A DNA stretch of 64,000 nt from Chryseomicrobium sp. FSL W7-1435 (GTDB lineage: Bacteria; Bacillota; Bacilli; Bacillales_A; Planococcaceae). Positions within the stretch are counted from its first letter, which is position 1, and each line of letters opens with the position of its first letter. The stretch lies in the NCBI RefSeq assembly GCF_038595005.1, contig NZ_CP151997.1:2170001-2234000 (forward strand), read 5' to 3'. This document shows, in pieces, positions 1 through 13,233 of the stretch. The notes under the pieces were generated by a model that saw nothing but the letters and a program-made list of their open reading frames with translations, searched no databases and was not told the DNA's origin. The position numbers and the translations under genes were made by a program.

Positions 1-273
1 TCCAATCGCCCATGGGGCATGTTCTCGTGACGACCCACAGCCAAAGTTTTCATGCGCCACCAAGATTTTAGAACCTGAATAAAGTGGCTGATTTAAGACA
101 AAATCAGGCTGCTCCGAACCATCTTCTTGAAATCTCCAATGATAAAATAAATACTTTCCAAACCCTGTACGTTCAATACGTTTTAAAAACTCTTTTGAAA
201 TGATTTGATCGGTATCGACATTTTTCTTGTCTAAAGGGGTGACGATACTTTTGACAACTTGAATCGGCTCCAT
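1..273 (-). CDS. leuD: 3-isopropylmalate dehydratase small subunit, N-terminal part (cut by window edge)
   Basis: Pairs with LeuC to isomerise 2-isopropylmalate to 3-isopropylmalate in leucine synthesis. The first 91 residues lie in the window. They begin [20 protein letters not shown] and include the family motif [15 protein letters not shown] near residues 77-91, part of the swivelling small-subunit domain. The ATG follows a GGAGGAG ribosome site and starts 15 nt after the leuC stop, so it is the last visible gene of the ilv-leu operon. The remainder (about 100 residues in the family) lies beyond base 1. Identity is secure from the motif and from the leuC neighbour. Confidence 0.95.
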   Translation of the reverse strand, partial: MEPIQVVKSIVTPLDKKNVDTDQIISKEFLKRIERTGFGKYLFYHWRFQEDGSEQPDFVLNQPLYSGSKILVAHENFGCGSSREHAPWAIG

Positions 274-288
274 ATACGTCTCCTCCTT

Positions 289-1695
289 CTAAGCAAAGAC
301 TTTCTCGTATTTTCGTACATCTGTCAGGCGGCCCTCAAGTGCAGCTGCTGCAGCCATTGCCGGACTCATTAAGTGGGTACGGGAACCCGTTCCTTGACGC
401 CCCTCAAAATTGCGATTGCTTGTTGAAGCACATCGTTCTCCTGCAGGAACTGTATCATCATTCATGGCAAGGCACATGGAGCATCCAGACTCTCGCCATT
501 CAAAACCTGCCTGTTTAAACACAACATCTAATCCCAAGGCTTCTGCTTGTCGTTTCGTGGATTGAGACCCAGGTACAATTAACGCGCGCACGCCTTTTGC
601 CACCTGTTTACCAGCCACTACTTTTGCTGCTTGCTGAAGATCACTAAGGCGCGCATTCGTGCAAGATCCAATAAAGACATGTTGGATAGGAATGTCTTGC
701 AGAGATTGCCCTTGTTCTAAGCCCATATAGTGAAGGGCTTGCTTAAGAGCCGAACGATCAGATTGAGTTGCATAGTCGTCTGCATATGGGACCTGTTGGG
801 ATATGCCCCTACCCATCGCTGGATTTGTGCCCCACGTCACGTAAGGTTCGATTTCAGATGCATTGATTTCACAAACACTATCGTAGGTTGCACCTTCATC
901 AGTTGCTAGAGCTAACCAACTTTGCGCTAATTCATCAAAGTTTTCTTGAGCTACATGACGACGACCTCGCAAGTACTCAATAGTTGTATGATCAGGTGAA
1001 ACAAGTCCTGCACGCGCTCCTGCTTCAATTGACATATTGCAAATCGTCATACGTTCTTCCATTGAAAGATTGTGAATAGCATCTCCCGTATACTCAATGA
1101 TATGGCCAGTCCCCATATCGATTCCAAACTTAGCAATAATCGCTAGAATGACATCTTTAGCTGTGACTCCAAATCCTAATTCTCCAGTGACTCGGACTTC
1201 CATTGTCTTTGGTTGTGCTTGCCAGAGCGTTTGAGTAGATAATACATGCTCTACTTCGCTCGTTCCAATACCAAATGCTAAAGCACCGAAAGCGCCATGT
1301 GTAGACGTATGAGAATCCCCACAAACAATCGTTTTTCCTGGTTGTGTAAGACCCAACTCCGGACCAATAATATGGACAATGCCTTGGTCAGGGTGATCCA
1401 TATCGGCCAGTGGGATACCAAATTCTAAGCAGTTTTTTTCAAGAGTCGTCATTTGTTTTTTGGCAATTTCATCTTTTACAACTGCTCTATTTAAAGTAGG
1501 AACGTTATGATCCATCGTTGCAAAACAGAGATCCGGTCTCCTAACCTTCCGATTGGCTATTCGCAGTCCTTCAAAAGCTTGTGGGGAGGTCACTTCATGT
1601 AGCAAATGAAGATCAATGTAGAGTAAATCTGGTTTTCCTTGTTCTCGAACGACTACATGCTGCTCCCAAATTTTCTCGATAATGGTCTTTGCCAT
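289..1695 (-). CDS. leuC: 3-isopropylmalate dehydratase large subunit
   Basis: Cytoplasmic aconitase-family enzyme (468 aa, normal family length) carrying the [4Fe-4S] cluster for the second step of the leucine branch. Cluster ligands are visible as the Cys in [10 protein letters not shown] (around residue 345) and the two Cys in [10 protein letters not shown] (around 405). The N-terminal [13 protein letters not shown] and [14 protein letters not shown] motifs are typical of LeuC. The ATG has a GGAGG site 8 nt upstream. It sits between leuB (16 nt upstream) and leuD and is co-transcribed with them. Nothing unusual. Confidence 0.97.
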   Translation of the reverse strand: MAKTIIEKIWEQHVVVREQGKPDLLYIDLHLLHEVTSPQAFEGLRIANRKVRRPDLCFATMDHNVPTLNRAVVKDEIAKKQMTTLEKNCLEFGIPLADMDHPDQGIVHIIGPELGLTQPGKTIVCGDSHTSTHGAFGALAFGIGTSEVEHVLSTQTLWQAQPKTMEVRVTGELGFGVTAKDVILAIIAKFGIDMGTGHIIEYTGDAIHNLSMEERMTICNMSIEAGARAGLVSPDHTTIEYLRGRRHVAQENFDELAQSWLALATDEGATYDSVCEINASEIEPYVTWGTNPAMGRGISQQVPYADDYATQSDRSALKQALHYMGLEQGQSLQDIPIQHVFIGSCTNARLSDLQQAAKVVAGKQVAKGVRALIVPGSQSTKRQAEALGLDVVFKQAGFEWRESGCSMCLAMNDDTVPAGERCASTSNRNFEGRQGTGSRTHLMSPAMAAAAALEGRLTDVRKYEKVFA

Positions 1696-1711
1696 GTCAT
1701 TTCCCTCCTGA

Positions 1712-2812
1712 TTAACCTGAAATATAGGAAAAACAAATACTCTCTGCTACTGACTCGCCATCTAATTCTTCAATGACTTTAGCCGTCCATTGCGACGTGG
1801 ATAAGAACCTATTTGTTGAAAGGTCTGCCGTGAAATAACCATCCTGTAAGACACGCTCCACTGCATCTTCAATCGCTTTTGCTTCAGCTTTCAAGCCAAA
1901 TGAATGTTCTAACAGCATGGCTGCTGATAAGATAGCTCCTGCTGGATTTGCTAGTTCTTTCCCGGCAATATCGGGTGCTGATCCATGAATTGGCTCATAA
2001 ACGCCAAATGAATCCTCTCTTACACTTGCAGAAGGCAACATGCCTAGAGAGCCTGTGATCATAGAAGCTTCATCACTTAAAATATCTCCAAATAAGTTTT
2101 CTGTAACGATAACATCAAATGAGGATGGTTCTTTGATCAATTGCATAGCCGCTGCATCGACCAGAATATGGTCAACTGCTACATCTGGATAGCCGACCTT
2201 CACTTCTTCTACTATTTCTCTCCACAATTTACTAGAAGCTAATACATTTGCCTTATCAACTGAGGTTAATTTGCCATTTCTAGATCTTGCTAATTGGAAA
2301 GCAGCAATTACGATGCGTTCAATTTCTTTTCTGGTATAGACGAGTGTATCCACTGCCGCATCTGCCGTTTTTTTTCGAGGTTCAGAAAAATAAAGGCCAC
2401 CTGTTAATTCACGGACGATCACAAAGTCCGTCCCCATAATGCGGTTTTGCTTTAATGGCGAGACCTCTGCTAACGCTTCATAAGCTTTAACGGGACGCAA
2501 ATTAGCATAAAGATTGAAGTGTTTCCGTAAAGCCAGTAACCCTTTTTCAGGACGTTGTTCAGCGGCAACACTATCCCATTGCGGACCACCTACTGAACCT
2601 AAAAGAACAGCATCTGCTTGTTGGCAAGCAGCGACAGTAGCATCTGGCAATGGTTCACCAACCTGATCAACTGCTGCTCCACCGATAAGGGCATATTGGA
2701 ATTCAAATTCATGCTGGAAGCGTTTTGCGATTGTTTTTAACACCTCAACTGCCGCTTGTGTCACTTCCGGACCGATTCCATCTCCAGGCAATACTGTAAT
2801 TTTCTTTTTCAT
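1712..2812 (-). CDS. leuB: 3-isopropylmalate dehydrogenase
   Basis: NAD-dependent oxidative decarboxylase converting 3-isopropylmalate to 2-oxoisocaproate. The protein is 366 aa, typical of the homodimeric family. Visible signatures are [14 protein letters not shown] at the N terminus, the substrate-binding [13 protein letters not shown] stretch (around residues 135-147) and the metal/NAD region [26 protein letters not shown] (two Asp ligands) followed by [13 protein letters not shown]. It starts at an ATG behind GAGGAGGG. It lies 17 nt after leuA and is translated as part of the same operon. Confidence 0.97.
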   Translation of the reverse strand: MKKKITVLPGDGIGPEVTQAAVEVLKTIAKRFQHEFEFQYALIGGAAVDQVGEPLPDATVAACQQADAVLLGSVGGPQWDSVAAEQRPEKGLLALRKHFNLYANLRPVKAYEALAEVSPLKQNRIMGTDFVIVRELTGGLYFSEPRKKTADAAVDTLVYTRKEIERIVIAAFQLARSRNGKLTSVDKANVLASSKLWREIVEEVKVGYPDVAVDHILVDAAAMQLIKEPSSFDVIVTENLFGDILSDEASMITGSLGMLPSASVREDSFGVYEPIHGSAPDIAGKELANPAGAILSAAMLLEHSFGLKAEAKAIEDAVERVLQDGYFTADLSTNRFLSTSQWTAKVIEELDGESVAESICFSYISG

Positions 2813-2829
2813 TGCAATCCCTCCTCGAA

Positions 2830-5903
<3,074 letters not shown>

Positions 5904-5907
<4 letters not shown>

Positions 5908-7622
5908 GATGGCTTCACCCCCACCATTTCATGTAAGGCTTTTCCTGGCGCAACCATTGGCGTGACGGGCTCTTGCTGTTCGATTCGACAGTCAATCAAT
6001 ACGGGTTCATTTGATAGCAAAAGTTCCGGCAGTTGCAGTCTCGCTTGCTCTAAAGTATCAATTCGCACTCCTTGAATATCGTAAGCTGCGGCCAGTTTTA
6101 CAAAGTCTGGCTGCACTGGCATCAACGACTGTGAATAGCGCTCCTCATAAAAAGCTTTTTGCCACTGGCGAACCATCCCTAGACTTTGATTGTTCAAAAT
6201 TAGGATTTTTACTGGTATTCTCCTTTCCTGTAAAAGAGAGAGCTCTTGCATAGTCATTTGAAATCCAGCATCCCCTACTACGGCAACAACTCGTTCTTCT
6301 GGAAACGCCAATTGGGCACCAATTGCCGCTGGAAAACCAAAGCCCATTGTTCCGAGACCACCCGATGTGATCCATTTATGCGGGTTTTTAAAGCCATAAT
6401 ATTGAGCTGTCCACATTTGATGTTGGCCTACATCCGTGGAGACAATGGCATTTCCCTGAGTAACTTCTTGTAAAATTTCAAGTACTTGTTGAGCCTTCAG
6501 CCCATCCTTTTTATAGTGAAGCGGGAATTCTCTCCGGTTTGTCGCTAGTTCCTCAAGCCAAGGAGAAGTGTTTTGCGACTTGTACGTATATCCGTTCAGA
6601 TTTGTCAGGGCTGCTTTTGCATCTCCTACGATCGGGATAGCTGTTGCGACGTTCTTCCCGATTTCTGCTGGGTCAACGTCTACGTGAGCCACAAGTGCAT
6701 GAGGTGCAAATTGCTGTAAGTTTCCTGTTAGTCGGTCATCAAAGCGTGCCCCAATATTAATCAATAGATCGCACTCTTGAATCGCCATATTAGCAGTGAA
6801 CGTTCCATGCATTCCTGCCATCCCTAGATAGTTTGGATGCTCTGAATGAATGGCACCTAAACCTAATAATGTGGAAACTGCCGGAATCCCTGTCAATTCC
6901 ATAAAGGCTGCTAATTGTTCAGTGCCTTTTGCTGCAAGAACGCCAGCACCGATCAGGAGTAACGGCTTGTTTGCTTGATGAATGGCTTCAACCAATTTTT
7001 GAATTTGTAAAAAATTCGGTTCTGTTGTTGGTTGATAACCAGGAAGTGCAATAGGCTTGATAGACCAATCTAATCGTTCTGTAGAACCCGCTGCCAAGTT
7101 TTTAGGAATATCAATTAACACAGGACCTTGTCTACCTGTTGTTGCTATGTGAAAGGCTTCTCGAACAATTCGTGGTAAATCCTTAGCATCTTTAACTTGG
7201 TAATTGTGCTTCGTGATCGGTTGAGTGATACCAATAATATCGGCTTCTTGAAAGGCATCCGTTCCAATAACGGTGGTGGCCACCTGACCGGTGAAAACAA
7301 TCAAAGGCAAGGAATCCATCATCGCGTCGGCGATACCTGTAACTAAGTTAGTAGCACCCGGACCTGATGTCGCAATGACTACACCAGGTTTGCCAGTGAC
7401 TCTTGCATATCCTTCTGCTGCATGAATAGCGCCTTGCTCGTGTCTGGCCAAAACATGGGGAATCGGATTTCGATGAAGTGCATCGTAAATAGGAAGTACA
7501 GCTCCTCCTGGATAACCGAAAATCATCTCGACCTGCTGTTCTTGAAGTAATTCAATCAGCACATCTGCTCCGGATAAAGGACTATTTTCAACTACTTGCT
7601 GTAACTCAGTTTGCATAACCAT
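5904..7622 (-). CDS. ilvB: Acetolactate synthase large (catalytic) subunit
   Basis: Thiamine-diphosphate and FAD dependent enzyme forming acetolactate or acetohydroxybutyrate. The catalytic Glu lies in [17 protein letters not shown] near residue 65, and the TPP/Mg motif in [13 protein letters not shown] plus [13 protein letters not shown] near residues 450-485. I choose the ATG at 7622 (MVMQTELQ, 572 aa) because AGGAG sits 8-9 nt upstream; an upstream in-frame ATG at 7664 falls inside the T-box terminator and is not credible. The T-box leader ends 25 nt upstream, so expression depends on the charging state of a branched-chain tRNA. Confidence 0.96.
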
Positions 7623-7646
7623 TGGTATCACTCCTTTTCTGGGTAC

Positions 7647-7691
7647 AAAAAAAGCCCTATGCAAAAGAACATAGAAGTTCCTTGCATAGGG
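7647..7691 (-). terminator. T-box-controlled intrinsic terminator
   Basis: A 10-bp perfect stem (CCCTATGCAA with TTGCATAGGG) plus an inner GAAC/GTTC extension, followed by seven T residues on the minus strand. It is the termination half of the T-box switch and ends 25 nt before the ilvB start. Confidence 0.92.
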
Positions 7692-7890
7692 ATGAATTTC
7701 ACTTCATGGTACCACCCTACTTTACAGCTCTCGCTGCCTCGTGTGCCGATTCGGCAAATGTGATAACGGACATAACCGGAAGGACTTACTGATCAAAGAC
7801 GTTCATCCTTCGCTCAGAGGGGATGTCGAGATAAGGGGCTATACCGGTTTGCACCACCACCGGCTCTCTGAAATAGTCCTCACTTATTCT
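7647..7890 (-). promoter_or_regulatory. T-box leader controlling ilvBNC-leuABCD
   Basis: On the minus strand the T-box sequence AGGGTGGTACCA lies at 7718-7707, the stem I distal region CAGAGAGCCGGTGGTGGTGC at 7871-7852, and a terminator follows at 7691-7647. In the antiterminator UGGN the variable base is U, which fits an A73 discriminator (Leu, Ile and Val tRNAs all have A73). Aligning the specifier loop by eye suggests ATC (Ile) at 7793-7791, followed by AGTA; a Leu reading is not excluded. The leader starts within about 20 nt of the ilvD stop, so it sits inside the operon rather than in front of it. Confidence 0.9.
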
Positions 7891-7907
7891 TTAACCTCAT
7901 CAACGCT

Positions 7908-9575
7908 TTATATTTTCATGACGCCACCTGTACTTGCAGATGTTACAAGCTTTGAGTAGCGTGCTAAATAACCTTTTTTAATTTTCGGTTCAAACTCAGG
8001 CAATTGATTCGCCCGTTTTTGTAACACTCGTTCGTCCACATCGTGATGTATCGAACGATTCGGTAAGTCAATGACAATAGTGTCGCCATCTTCTACTAAA
8101 GCTATTGGTCCACCCTCAGCAGCTTCTGGTGAAATATGGCCAATCGAGATGCCACGGGAAGCGCCGGAGAAACGCCCATCTGTAATCAACGCTACTTTTG
8201 TGCCAAGTCCTCGACCTTGAATAGCTGACGTCGGCCCAAGCATTTCTGGCATTCCAGGGCCACCTTTTGGACCTTCATAGCGGATCACGACAACGTGCCC
8301 TTCTTGAACACGTCCGTCATCAATAGCTTGCTGGGCATCTTCTTGAGAATTGAAGACGATTGCTTTGCCTGTAAAGGTCTGAATCGATGGATCAACGGCT
8401 CCTACTTTAATGACGCCACCGTCTGGAGCTAAATTCCCGAATAATACGGACAACCCACCAACCGGACTATATGGATTATCTTTTGGTCTAATGACGGCAG
8501 GATTCAAAATTTTGGCTTCCTTGACGTTCTCTAAAACTGATTTCCCTGTGATTGTCAATCGGTTGCCGTGTATGCCGCCAGGAATTTCACATAGCTCCTT
8601 GATGATAGCTGACAACCCACCAGCTAAGTGAACATCGTGCATCGAGTAATCACTTGCCGGCATGATTTTTGCAAGATAAGGTATACGTTTTGCTACTTCA
8701 TTTATTTGTTCCATTTGATAAGGAATTTCTGCTTCATGAGCAATCGCGAGCGTATGTAAAACTGTATTAGTGGAACCACCCATCGCCATATCGAGCGCAA
8801 ATGCATCATCGATTGCCTCTTTCGTGATCAAATCTCGTGGTTTCACATCGTCTTCAATCATACGTAGCAAATGGCCAACTGCTTCTTTAATCAAACGGTG
8901 CCTTTCATTAGAAGTTGCTACAATTGTTGCGTTCCCTGGCGGCGTCACTCCTAAAATCTCCATTAAAGAGTTCATAGAATTGGCTGTAAACATTCCCGAA
9001 CACGAACCACAAGTTGGACAGGCATTCTGTTCAATATCCAGTAACTCTTGTTCAGTCATTTTGCCAGATTTGAATGCCCCGACTCCTTCAAATACAGATG
9101 TTAGGGATAAGGGTTTACCGTCTGCTGACTCCCCTGCCTCCATTGGTCCACCTGTTACAAATACAGAAGGCACGTTCGTGCGAACTGCAGCCATCAACAT
9201 TCCAGGCGTTATCTTGTCACAATTCGGAATGTAAAACACCCCATCAAACCAATGCGCATTGATCACTGTTTCAGCTGAATCGGCAATCAATTCACGACTT
9301 GGTAAGGAATATCTCATACCAATATGTCCCATAGCAATCCCATCATCGACACCAATTGTATTAAATTCGAATGGAACACCACCGGCATCCCAAATTGCTT
9401 GTTTGACAATTTCCGCGAATTTATTCAAATGCTTATGCCCAGGAATAATATCTATATAAGAATTACAAACGCCAATGAAAGGCTTTTGTAGATCTTTTGT
9501 TTTAACACCGGTCGCATAAAGTAAACTGCGATGTGGAGCTCTATCAATTCCTTTTTTTATCATGTCACTTCGCAT
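7908..9575 (-). CDS. ilvD: Dihydroxy-acid dehydratase
   Basis: Fe-S dehydratase making the 2-oxo acid precursors of isoleucine and valine. Visible: [16 protein letters not shown] (first Cys ligand), [12 protein letters not shown], and [18 protein letters not shown], which together carry the cluster cysteines; the C-terminal [25 protein letters not shown] is diagnostic. The start at 9575 ([11 protein letters not shown], 555 aa) is preferred because GGTGAT lies 4 nt upstream and family members begin there. Its own promoter lies at 9656-9628, and the ilvB T-box begins right after its stop. Upstream of ilvBNC it completes the pathway in one transcription unit. Confidence 0.95.
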   Translation of the reverse strand: MRSDMIKKGIDRAPHRSLLYATGVKTKDLQKPFIGVCNSYIDIIPGHKHLNKFAEIVKQAIWDAGGVPFEFNTIGVDDGIAMGHIGMRYSLPSRELIADSAETVINAHWFDGVFYIPNCDKITPGMLMAAVRTNVPSVFVTGGPMEAGESADGKPLSLTSVFEGVGAFKSGKMTEQELLDIEQNACPTCGSCSGMFTANSMNSLMEILGVTPPGNATIVATSNERHRLIKEAVGHLLRMIEDDVKPRDLITKEAIDDAFALDMAMGGSTNTVLHTLAIAHEAEIPYQMEQINEVAKRIPYLAKIMPASDYSMHDVHLAGGLSAIIKELCEIPGGIHGNRLTITGKSVLENVKEAKILNPAVIRPKDNPYSPVGGLSVLFGNLAPDGGVIKVGAVDPSIQTFTGKAIVFNSQEDAQQAIDDGRVQEGHVVVIRYEGPKGGPGMPEMLGPTSAIQGRGLGTKVALITDGRFSGASRGISIGHISPEAAEGGPIALVEDGDTIVIDLPNRSIHHDVDERVLQKRANQLPEFEPKIKKGYLARYSKLVTSASTGGVMKI

Positions 9576-9603
9576 TTTCATCACCATCTTTTTTGTAATA
9601 TCC

Positions 9604-9624
9604 TGCAATATGAAATATATTGCA
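9604..9624 (-). promoter_or_regulatory. Perfect palindrome over the ilvD transcription start (possible operator)
   Basis: Arms TGCAATAT and ATATTGCA, perfectly complementary over 8 bp, separated by 5 nt. The palindrome lies immediately downstream of the -10 box and spans the expected +1. Position fits a repressor site; a 5' mRNA hairpin is the alternative. The sequence does not resemble the CodY consensus (AATTTTCWGAAAATT). Confidence 0.5.
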
Positions 9625-9627
9625 ATA

Positions 9628-9656
9628 AGCATACAATCCGCAAAGTGCCGTGTCAA
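9628..9656 (-). promoter_or_regulatory. sigma-A promoter of ilvD
   Basis: Minus strand TTGACA (9656-9651), 17-nt spacer, TATGCT (9633-9628): near-consensus for the housekeeping sigma factor. The predicted start falls near 9621, inside the palindrome at 9604-9624. Confidence 0.8.
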
Positions 9657-9744
9657 CGCTATTTTTATAAATTATCAGTCTTTTATGAAAGTTGTGACAT
9701 TATGCAATCGCTTACAATGCCGATAGCACTGAGTTTCATTATTT

Positions 9745-10359
9745 CTAAACTTTTTTTGATAACGTCTCGGCTAAGCAGACGCCATGAACCTCTCTCACAC
9801 CATTCTCCTTTAAAAGAAGGGCAGCTTGATGCAATGTCATTCCCGTTGTGTAAATATCATCAACAAGAACAATACGTGAAGGAATTTTTTCGGTACCTGT
9901 CCACGAAAAGGGATTAGATGAATGGAGACGTTGATAAAGTGTGCGTTGAGACTGCTTTATTGGAGTTGTTTTTTCAAGTAAATGTACTATATGTTGGGGA
10001 ACTAGCAGAGCTTCTACAGGTGAAAATGTTTTATCATTCTCGCTCCCATTAAATATTGGCACAGGGACACACGGATAAAAGTGTCGAAAATGGCCTGAAA
10101 AAACTTGGTGTAAAGCGTAATCACCTAACTTTTTATAGCGATGAAAATACTGTTTCATCCACTCGTCATAGATGAACATGCAGGTTAGAGAGTCCAATGC
10201 GTTTTCAAAGGGTGTCTGGTAAAAATAACTTCGTTCGGAGTTTCCGTTCGTGGGAATAAATTTTTCTCGACACTCCCTACAAATTACATCTCCTTTACCA
10301 AAAACTAATTGATTCCAAGTTCTCGTAGTAAACGGTGTCGAACAAAGTAAACAGATCAT
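9745..10359 (-). CDS. comFC: ComF family protein, phosphoribosyltransferase-like (late competence)
   Basis: Cytoplasmic protein needed for efficient DNA uptake in competent Bacillales. The 204-aa sequence opens with a four-Cys zinc ribbon (C3, C6, C27, C30) and has the PRPP-binding loop VLVDDIYTTGMTLHQAA near residues 164-180, as in family members. The ATG overlaps the comFA stop by 4 nt, so the two are coupled. No comFB lies between them, unlike in B. subtilis. Confidence 0.9.
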   Translation of the reverse strand: MICLLCSTPFTTRTWNQLVFGKGDVICRECREKFIPTNGNSERSYFYQTPFENALDSLTCMFIYDEWMKQYFHRYKKLGDYALHQVFSGHFRHFYPCVPVPIFNGSENDKTFSPVEALLVPQHIVHLLEKTTPIKQSQRTLYQRLHSSNPFSWTGTEKIPSRIVLVDDIYTTGMTLHQAALLLKENGVREVHGVCLAETLSKKV

Positions 10360-11681
10360 AGCTGGTTCAGCTCCTCAATTGTCCGTTTCGCTTGAATCAT
10401 GTCATCCGTAATCCCGCGGTGAAAAAACACAACATCTCCAGTTGGAAATTCAGAAGATCTACCTGCACGGCCTGCGATTTGAATGAGTGCCTGCTTAGTA
10501 AAAATAGGCTGTTCTGAACCAATTACGCCAATTTGTAAGTTAGGAATGGTGATGCCCCTTTCCAGAATAGTCGTCGTTAAAAGACAGTTAATTTCACCAT
10601 CCCTCAGCTGTTGCACATATTCTTTGCGTAATGGATGCTCTGAGTGAACCCGTTCACTATTTCCCGGGAAATCGCTCAACATACGAACTGTGGGAAAAAA
10701 CAGCAAATATGGTCGATTTGACACTTCATTTTCATGCATCCATAGTTCGATGGCTTTTGGTATTGTCCCCTGATTTAATTGTCGTTGGTAGCGAAGTATT
10801 TTGGTGAAACGTGGGACTGGTAAAGGATAGCCATGAAAACGTCTGGCAATCAAAGTTTCACGATCGACGGTTAGTGACCGGTTTGGAGTAGCAGAGATAT
10901 AGTGGATAACTCCAGTGGGTTTTAATGCGCGTTTTACGGCTCGTACCAAAGATTTATTTGCACTATAAGGAAAGGCATCTGCTTCATCAATAATTACAGT
11001 GTCAAACGCTTGAAAATAGCGGTAAAGTTGATGCGTTGTCGCGAGTGTAATTGTTCCTAGACCTATCGGCTTTTCTGACCCACCGTATAAAACGTCTATC
11101 CGACAATTTGCAAATGCCTGCTGAAACCTAGGAGCCAATTCTAGAATGACATCCGTCCTCGGACAAGCGACAGCAATACGATGTCCCTTTGTTAACAAGG
11201 TCTCGATTGCACCAAACATGATTTCTGTTTTACCGGCTCCACATACTGCATTGACAAGGTGACTTTTATTCACTTCTATGCTTTCAACCCATTCGTTTAC
11301 GGCTTGTTGTTGTAAGTGTGAATAGTTTCCTCGCCAAACAAATGACGGGGTTTCAGATAGAGGAGAAATCTCTCCTAGCCAGAAAAGTAATTCTGTACAG
11401 CTAGAGATCTTCCCCATTTGAATGCAGTTTCTACAGTAAGTACAATGTTTGTGACACTTTAAGCAGTAATGAGCAGCAAAATGATGTAGGTCTGAAGTTT
11501 GGCAACGATTGCACTGAAATTTTTTAGTGAAAGATTTAGTATATAGGGAGTTCCTTTGTCGACTAATGCCGGGGAGTAGTTGTAGAAGGTTTTGTTGAAT
11601 AAGAGTAGAGATTGTAGTTTGTGGAAGTTGAATAGCATGTCTCTCATGGATTTTGCCTTGAAGTTGTTGGTGAACGTTCAT
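10356..11681 (-). CDS. comFA: DEAD-box-like ATP-dependent translocase of the competence DNA uptake machine
   Basis: ATPase thought to drive single-stranded DNA import through ComEC. From the start at 11681 (GGAGG 5 nt upstream) it is 441 aa. It carries a cysteine-rich zinc module (Cys 57, 60, 73, 76, 80, 83, 86), Walker A CGAGKTE at about 147-153, DEAD box IDEADAF at 231-237, the SATPNR motif III and a C-terminal helicase domain with IAGRAGRSSEFPTGDVVFF. A longer reading from 11741 runs through the preceding terminator and is unlikely. No obvious ComK box (paired AAAA-N5-TTTT) was found upstream. Confidence 0.92.
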   Translation of the reverse strand: MNVHQQLQGKIHERHAIQLPQTTISTLIQQNLLQLLPGISRQRNSLYTKSFTKKFQCNRCQTSDLHHFAAHYCLKCHKHCTYCRNCIQMGKISSCTELLFWLGEISPLSETPSFVWRGNYSHLQQQAVNEWVESIEVNKSHLVNAVCGAGKTEIMFGAIETLLTKGHRIAVACPRTDVILELAPRFQQAFANCRIDVLYGGSEKPIGLGTITLATTHQLYRYFQAFDTVIIDEADAFPYSANKSLVRAVKRALKPTGVIHYISATPNRSLTVDRETLIARRFHGYPLPVPRFTKILRYQRQLNQGTIPKAIELWMHENEVSNRPYLLFFPTVRMLSDFPGNSERVHSEHPLRKEYVQQLRDGEINCLLTTTILERGITIPNLQIGVIGSEQPIFTKQALIQIAGRAGRSSEFPTGDVVFFHRGITDDMIQAKRTIEELNQL

Positions 11682-11743
11682 GTTTTCCTCCTTTACGCCA
11701 AAAGAAGGTCCTCTCTCTCGTTTATCATAGCCACCGTGCACAA

Positions 11744-11773
11744 AAAAATCCAGTCACAAGATGACTGGATTTT
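11744..11773 (-). terminator. Intrinsic terminator after the NTF2-like lipoprotein gene
   Basis: Minus strand AATCCAGTCA-TCTTG-TGACTGGATT, a 10-bp perfect stem followed by a run of T. It separates the lipoprotein gene from comFA. Confidence 0.88.
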
Positions 11774-11798
11774 GAACTGATATAGTTATTCATTTTAA

Positions 11799-12383
11799 TT
11801 AATCTCTGATGAAGTAAACGCTTGTGACAACCCAGTTGCCTTCCTCTTTAGCAAACACAGTGACTTGTCTACCTGTACTGGTTGCTTTACCACCTGTGGA
11901 ATTTTGCTCTAGATCTATAGTTATCGATGAAAAAACTTGAGCTTCTTGCTCATTGTAGTCAATAATCGTTACGTCTTCTGCTGAACGCGCCGTGTCGTAC
12001 TGTTCAAATGTATCTTTTACAAATTGGAGTTCCGTCTCATAACTAAAGCCTTTAGGTTCTTTAGAAATTACAGACATATAGGAATCTATGTCCTCATTGT
12101 TGAAGGATTCAATATACGTGGAAAAAGCTGCGAGAATAGCTTCCTGTTCTGATACAGGAACATTGGCTGCTTCCTCAATCTTGCCACCATCCATTTCAAA
12201 TCCAACTTCTGCAACTTCTTCTGACTCTTTGTTTTCACTTGCAGCATGGGTCTCTACCTGACTAGAACCTTGGGGCACTAAATCGCTTGCAGAGCCAGTG
12301 TTGATGCTCTCTTCAGATGAGGAGCAAGCAGCTAATACTACTAAAGAAATTATAGTTATGATACCTAATAGAATTCGTCTCAA
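11799..12383 (-). CDS. Lipoprotein with a C-terminal NTF2/SnoaL-like domain
   Basis: Function unknown. The 194-aa precursor has a type II signal peptide with lipobox LAAC (Cys20), then an acidic Ser/Glu-rich linker (residues 21-75), then a compact domain (about 76-194) beginning EQEAILAAFSTYIESFNNED and ending WVVTSVYFIRD. That pattern resembles the NTF2/SnoaL-like or DUF4440 fold; this is by eye only. It is monocistronic: its own promoter-like TTGATT-N17-CAAAAT lies upstream, and terminators flank it on both sides. It stands where yviA/fak genes lie in B. subtilis, but is unrelated to those. Confidence 0.75.
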   Translation of the reverse strand: MRRILLGIITIISLVVLAACSSSEESINTGSASDLVPQGSSQVETHAASENKESEEVAEVGFEMDGGKIEEAANVPVSEQEAILAAFSTYIESFNNEDIDSYMSVISKEPKGFSYETELQFVKDTFEQYDTARSAEDVTIIDYNEQEAQVFSSITIDLEQNSTGGKATSTGRQVTVFAKEEGNWVVTSVYFIRD

Positions 12384-12523
12384 ATTTCATTCCTCCTGCT
12401 AGACGTATTTTGTCATAGTTTGTTGTAAGAATCAAACAGAAAATCCTACTGACAAAAAACTGTCACTTTTCACATTTTTCGTTCTCTAGTCCTGACGTGA
12501 GGGAGATCAAAAAGTTGCATAAG

Positions 12524-12550
12524 AAAAAGCACCTCTGTTATAGAGATGCT
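12524..12550 (-). terminator. Intrinsic terminator of degU
   Basis: Minus strand AGCATCTCT-ATAAC-AGAGGTGCT followed by TTTTT. Begins 9 nt after the degU stop. Confidence 0.85.
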
Positions 12551-12558
12551 TAAGTCAT

Positions 12559-13233
12559 TTATCGAACTTCTACCCAACCATTTTTGATAGCTGTGACAAC
12601 GGCTTGCGTACGATCGTTTACATTCATTTTTTGAAGAATGCTGGATACATGGTTTTTGACTGTTTTTTCTGAGATGAAAAGTGTCTCACCAATAGTACGG
12701 TTACTTTGTCCATCTGTTAGAAGTTGAAGTACTTCACACTCACGCTTCGTTAATAGATGGAAGGGACGTCGAATATCCGTTTGATGGAAGTTCCCTTTAT
12801 TTTCACGCTCACTTAAGCGTTTAAATTCATTGACTAAGTTTTTTGTTACTTTCGGGTGCAAGTAGTTTCCACCCTTGTCGACTACTTTGATTCCTTGGAC
12901 AATAGCATTTGCGTCCATTTCCTTTAACATGTAGCCTGAAGCACCTGTCTTTAATGCTGTCGACACGAATGATTCATCATCATGAATAGATAGCATAATT
13001 ACTTTTGCTTCCGGATATTGAGCAATCAGTTCTCCTGTTGCCTCGATACCGCTTTTATTTGGCATATTAATATCCATTAAGATAATGTCGGGGCGGTAAT
13101 TTTCATAAAGACGAACTGCATCTGTACCATCGTCGCCTTCTGCTACTACCTCAAAAGTTTCTTCAAAGTCTAAAATTCGTTTTACTCCCTCGCGGAATAA
13201 TTGGTGATCATCTATAATTATAATTTTCGTCAT
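12559..13233 (-). CDS. degU: DegU-type response regulator
   Basis: NarL/LuxR-family transcription factor that in Bacillus controls exoenzymes, competence and motility. It is 224 aa: receiver domain with phospho-acceptor D54 in [13 protein letters not shown], acidic pocket D8-D9, then a LuxR helix-turn-helix ([23 protein letters not shown] and [12 protein letters not shown], residues about 160-205). The start ATG has AGGAGG 6-7 nt upstream. In B. subtilis the gene follows and overlaps degS; here no kinase gene precedes it, and the next gene upstream is the divergent yvyE. Regulation by a remote kinase, acetyl phosphate or the unphosphorylated form is inferred. Confidence 0.9.
   Translation of the reverse strand: MTKIIIIDDHQLFREGVKRILDFEETFEVVAEGDDGTDAVRLYENYRPDIILMDINMPNKSGIEATGELIAQYPEAKVIMLSIHDDESFVSTALKTGASGYMLKEMDANAIVQGIKVVDKGGNYLHPKVTKNLVNEFKRLSERENKGNFHQTDIRRPFHLLTKRECEVLQLLTDGQSNRTIGETLFISEKTVKNHVSSILQKMNVNDRTQAVVTAIKNGWVEVR

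Noticed and set aside
7623-7664. Upstream ATG of ilvB at 7664 giving 14 extra residues
   Set aside because: It lies within the T-box terminator stem and lacks a ribosome site; ATG 7622 has a good AGGAG site.
8770-9234. 154-aa plus-strand ORF opposite ilvD
   Set aside because: Antisense shadow of a well-conserved gene; no ribosome site or recognisable protein sequence. The same holds for the 162-aa ORF opposite trpP, the 150-aa ORF opposite lplJ and the 184-aa ORF opposite lcfB.
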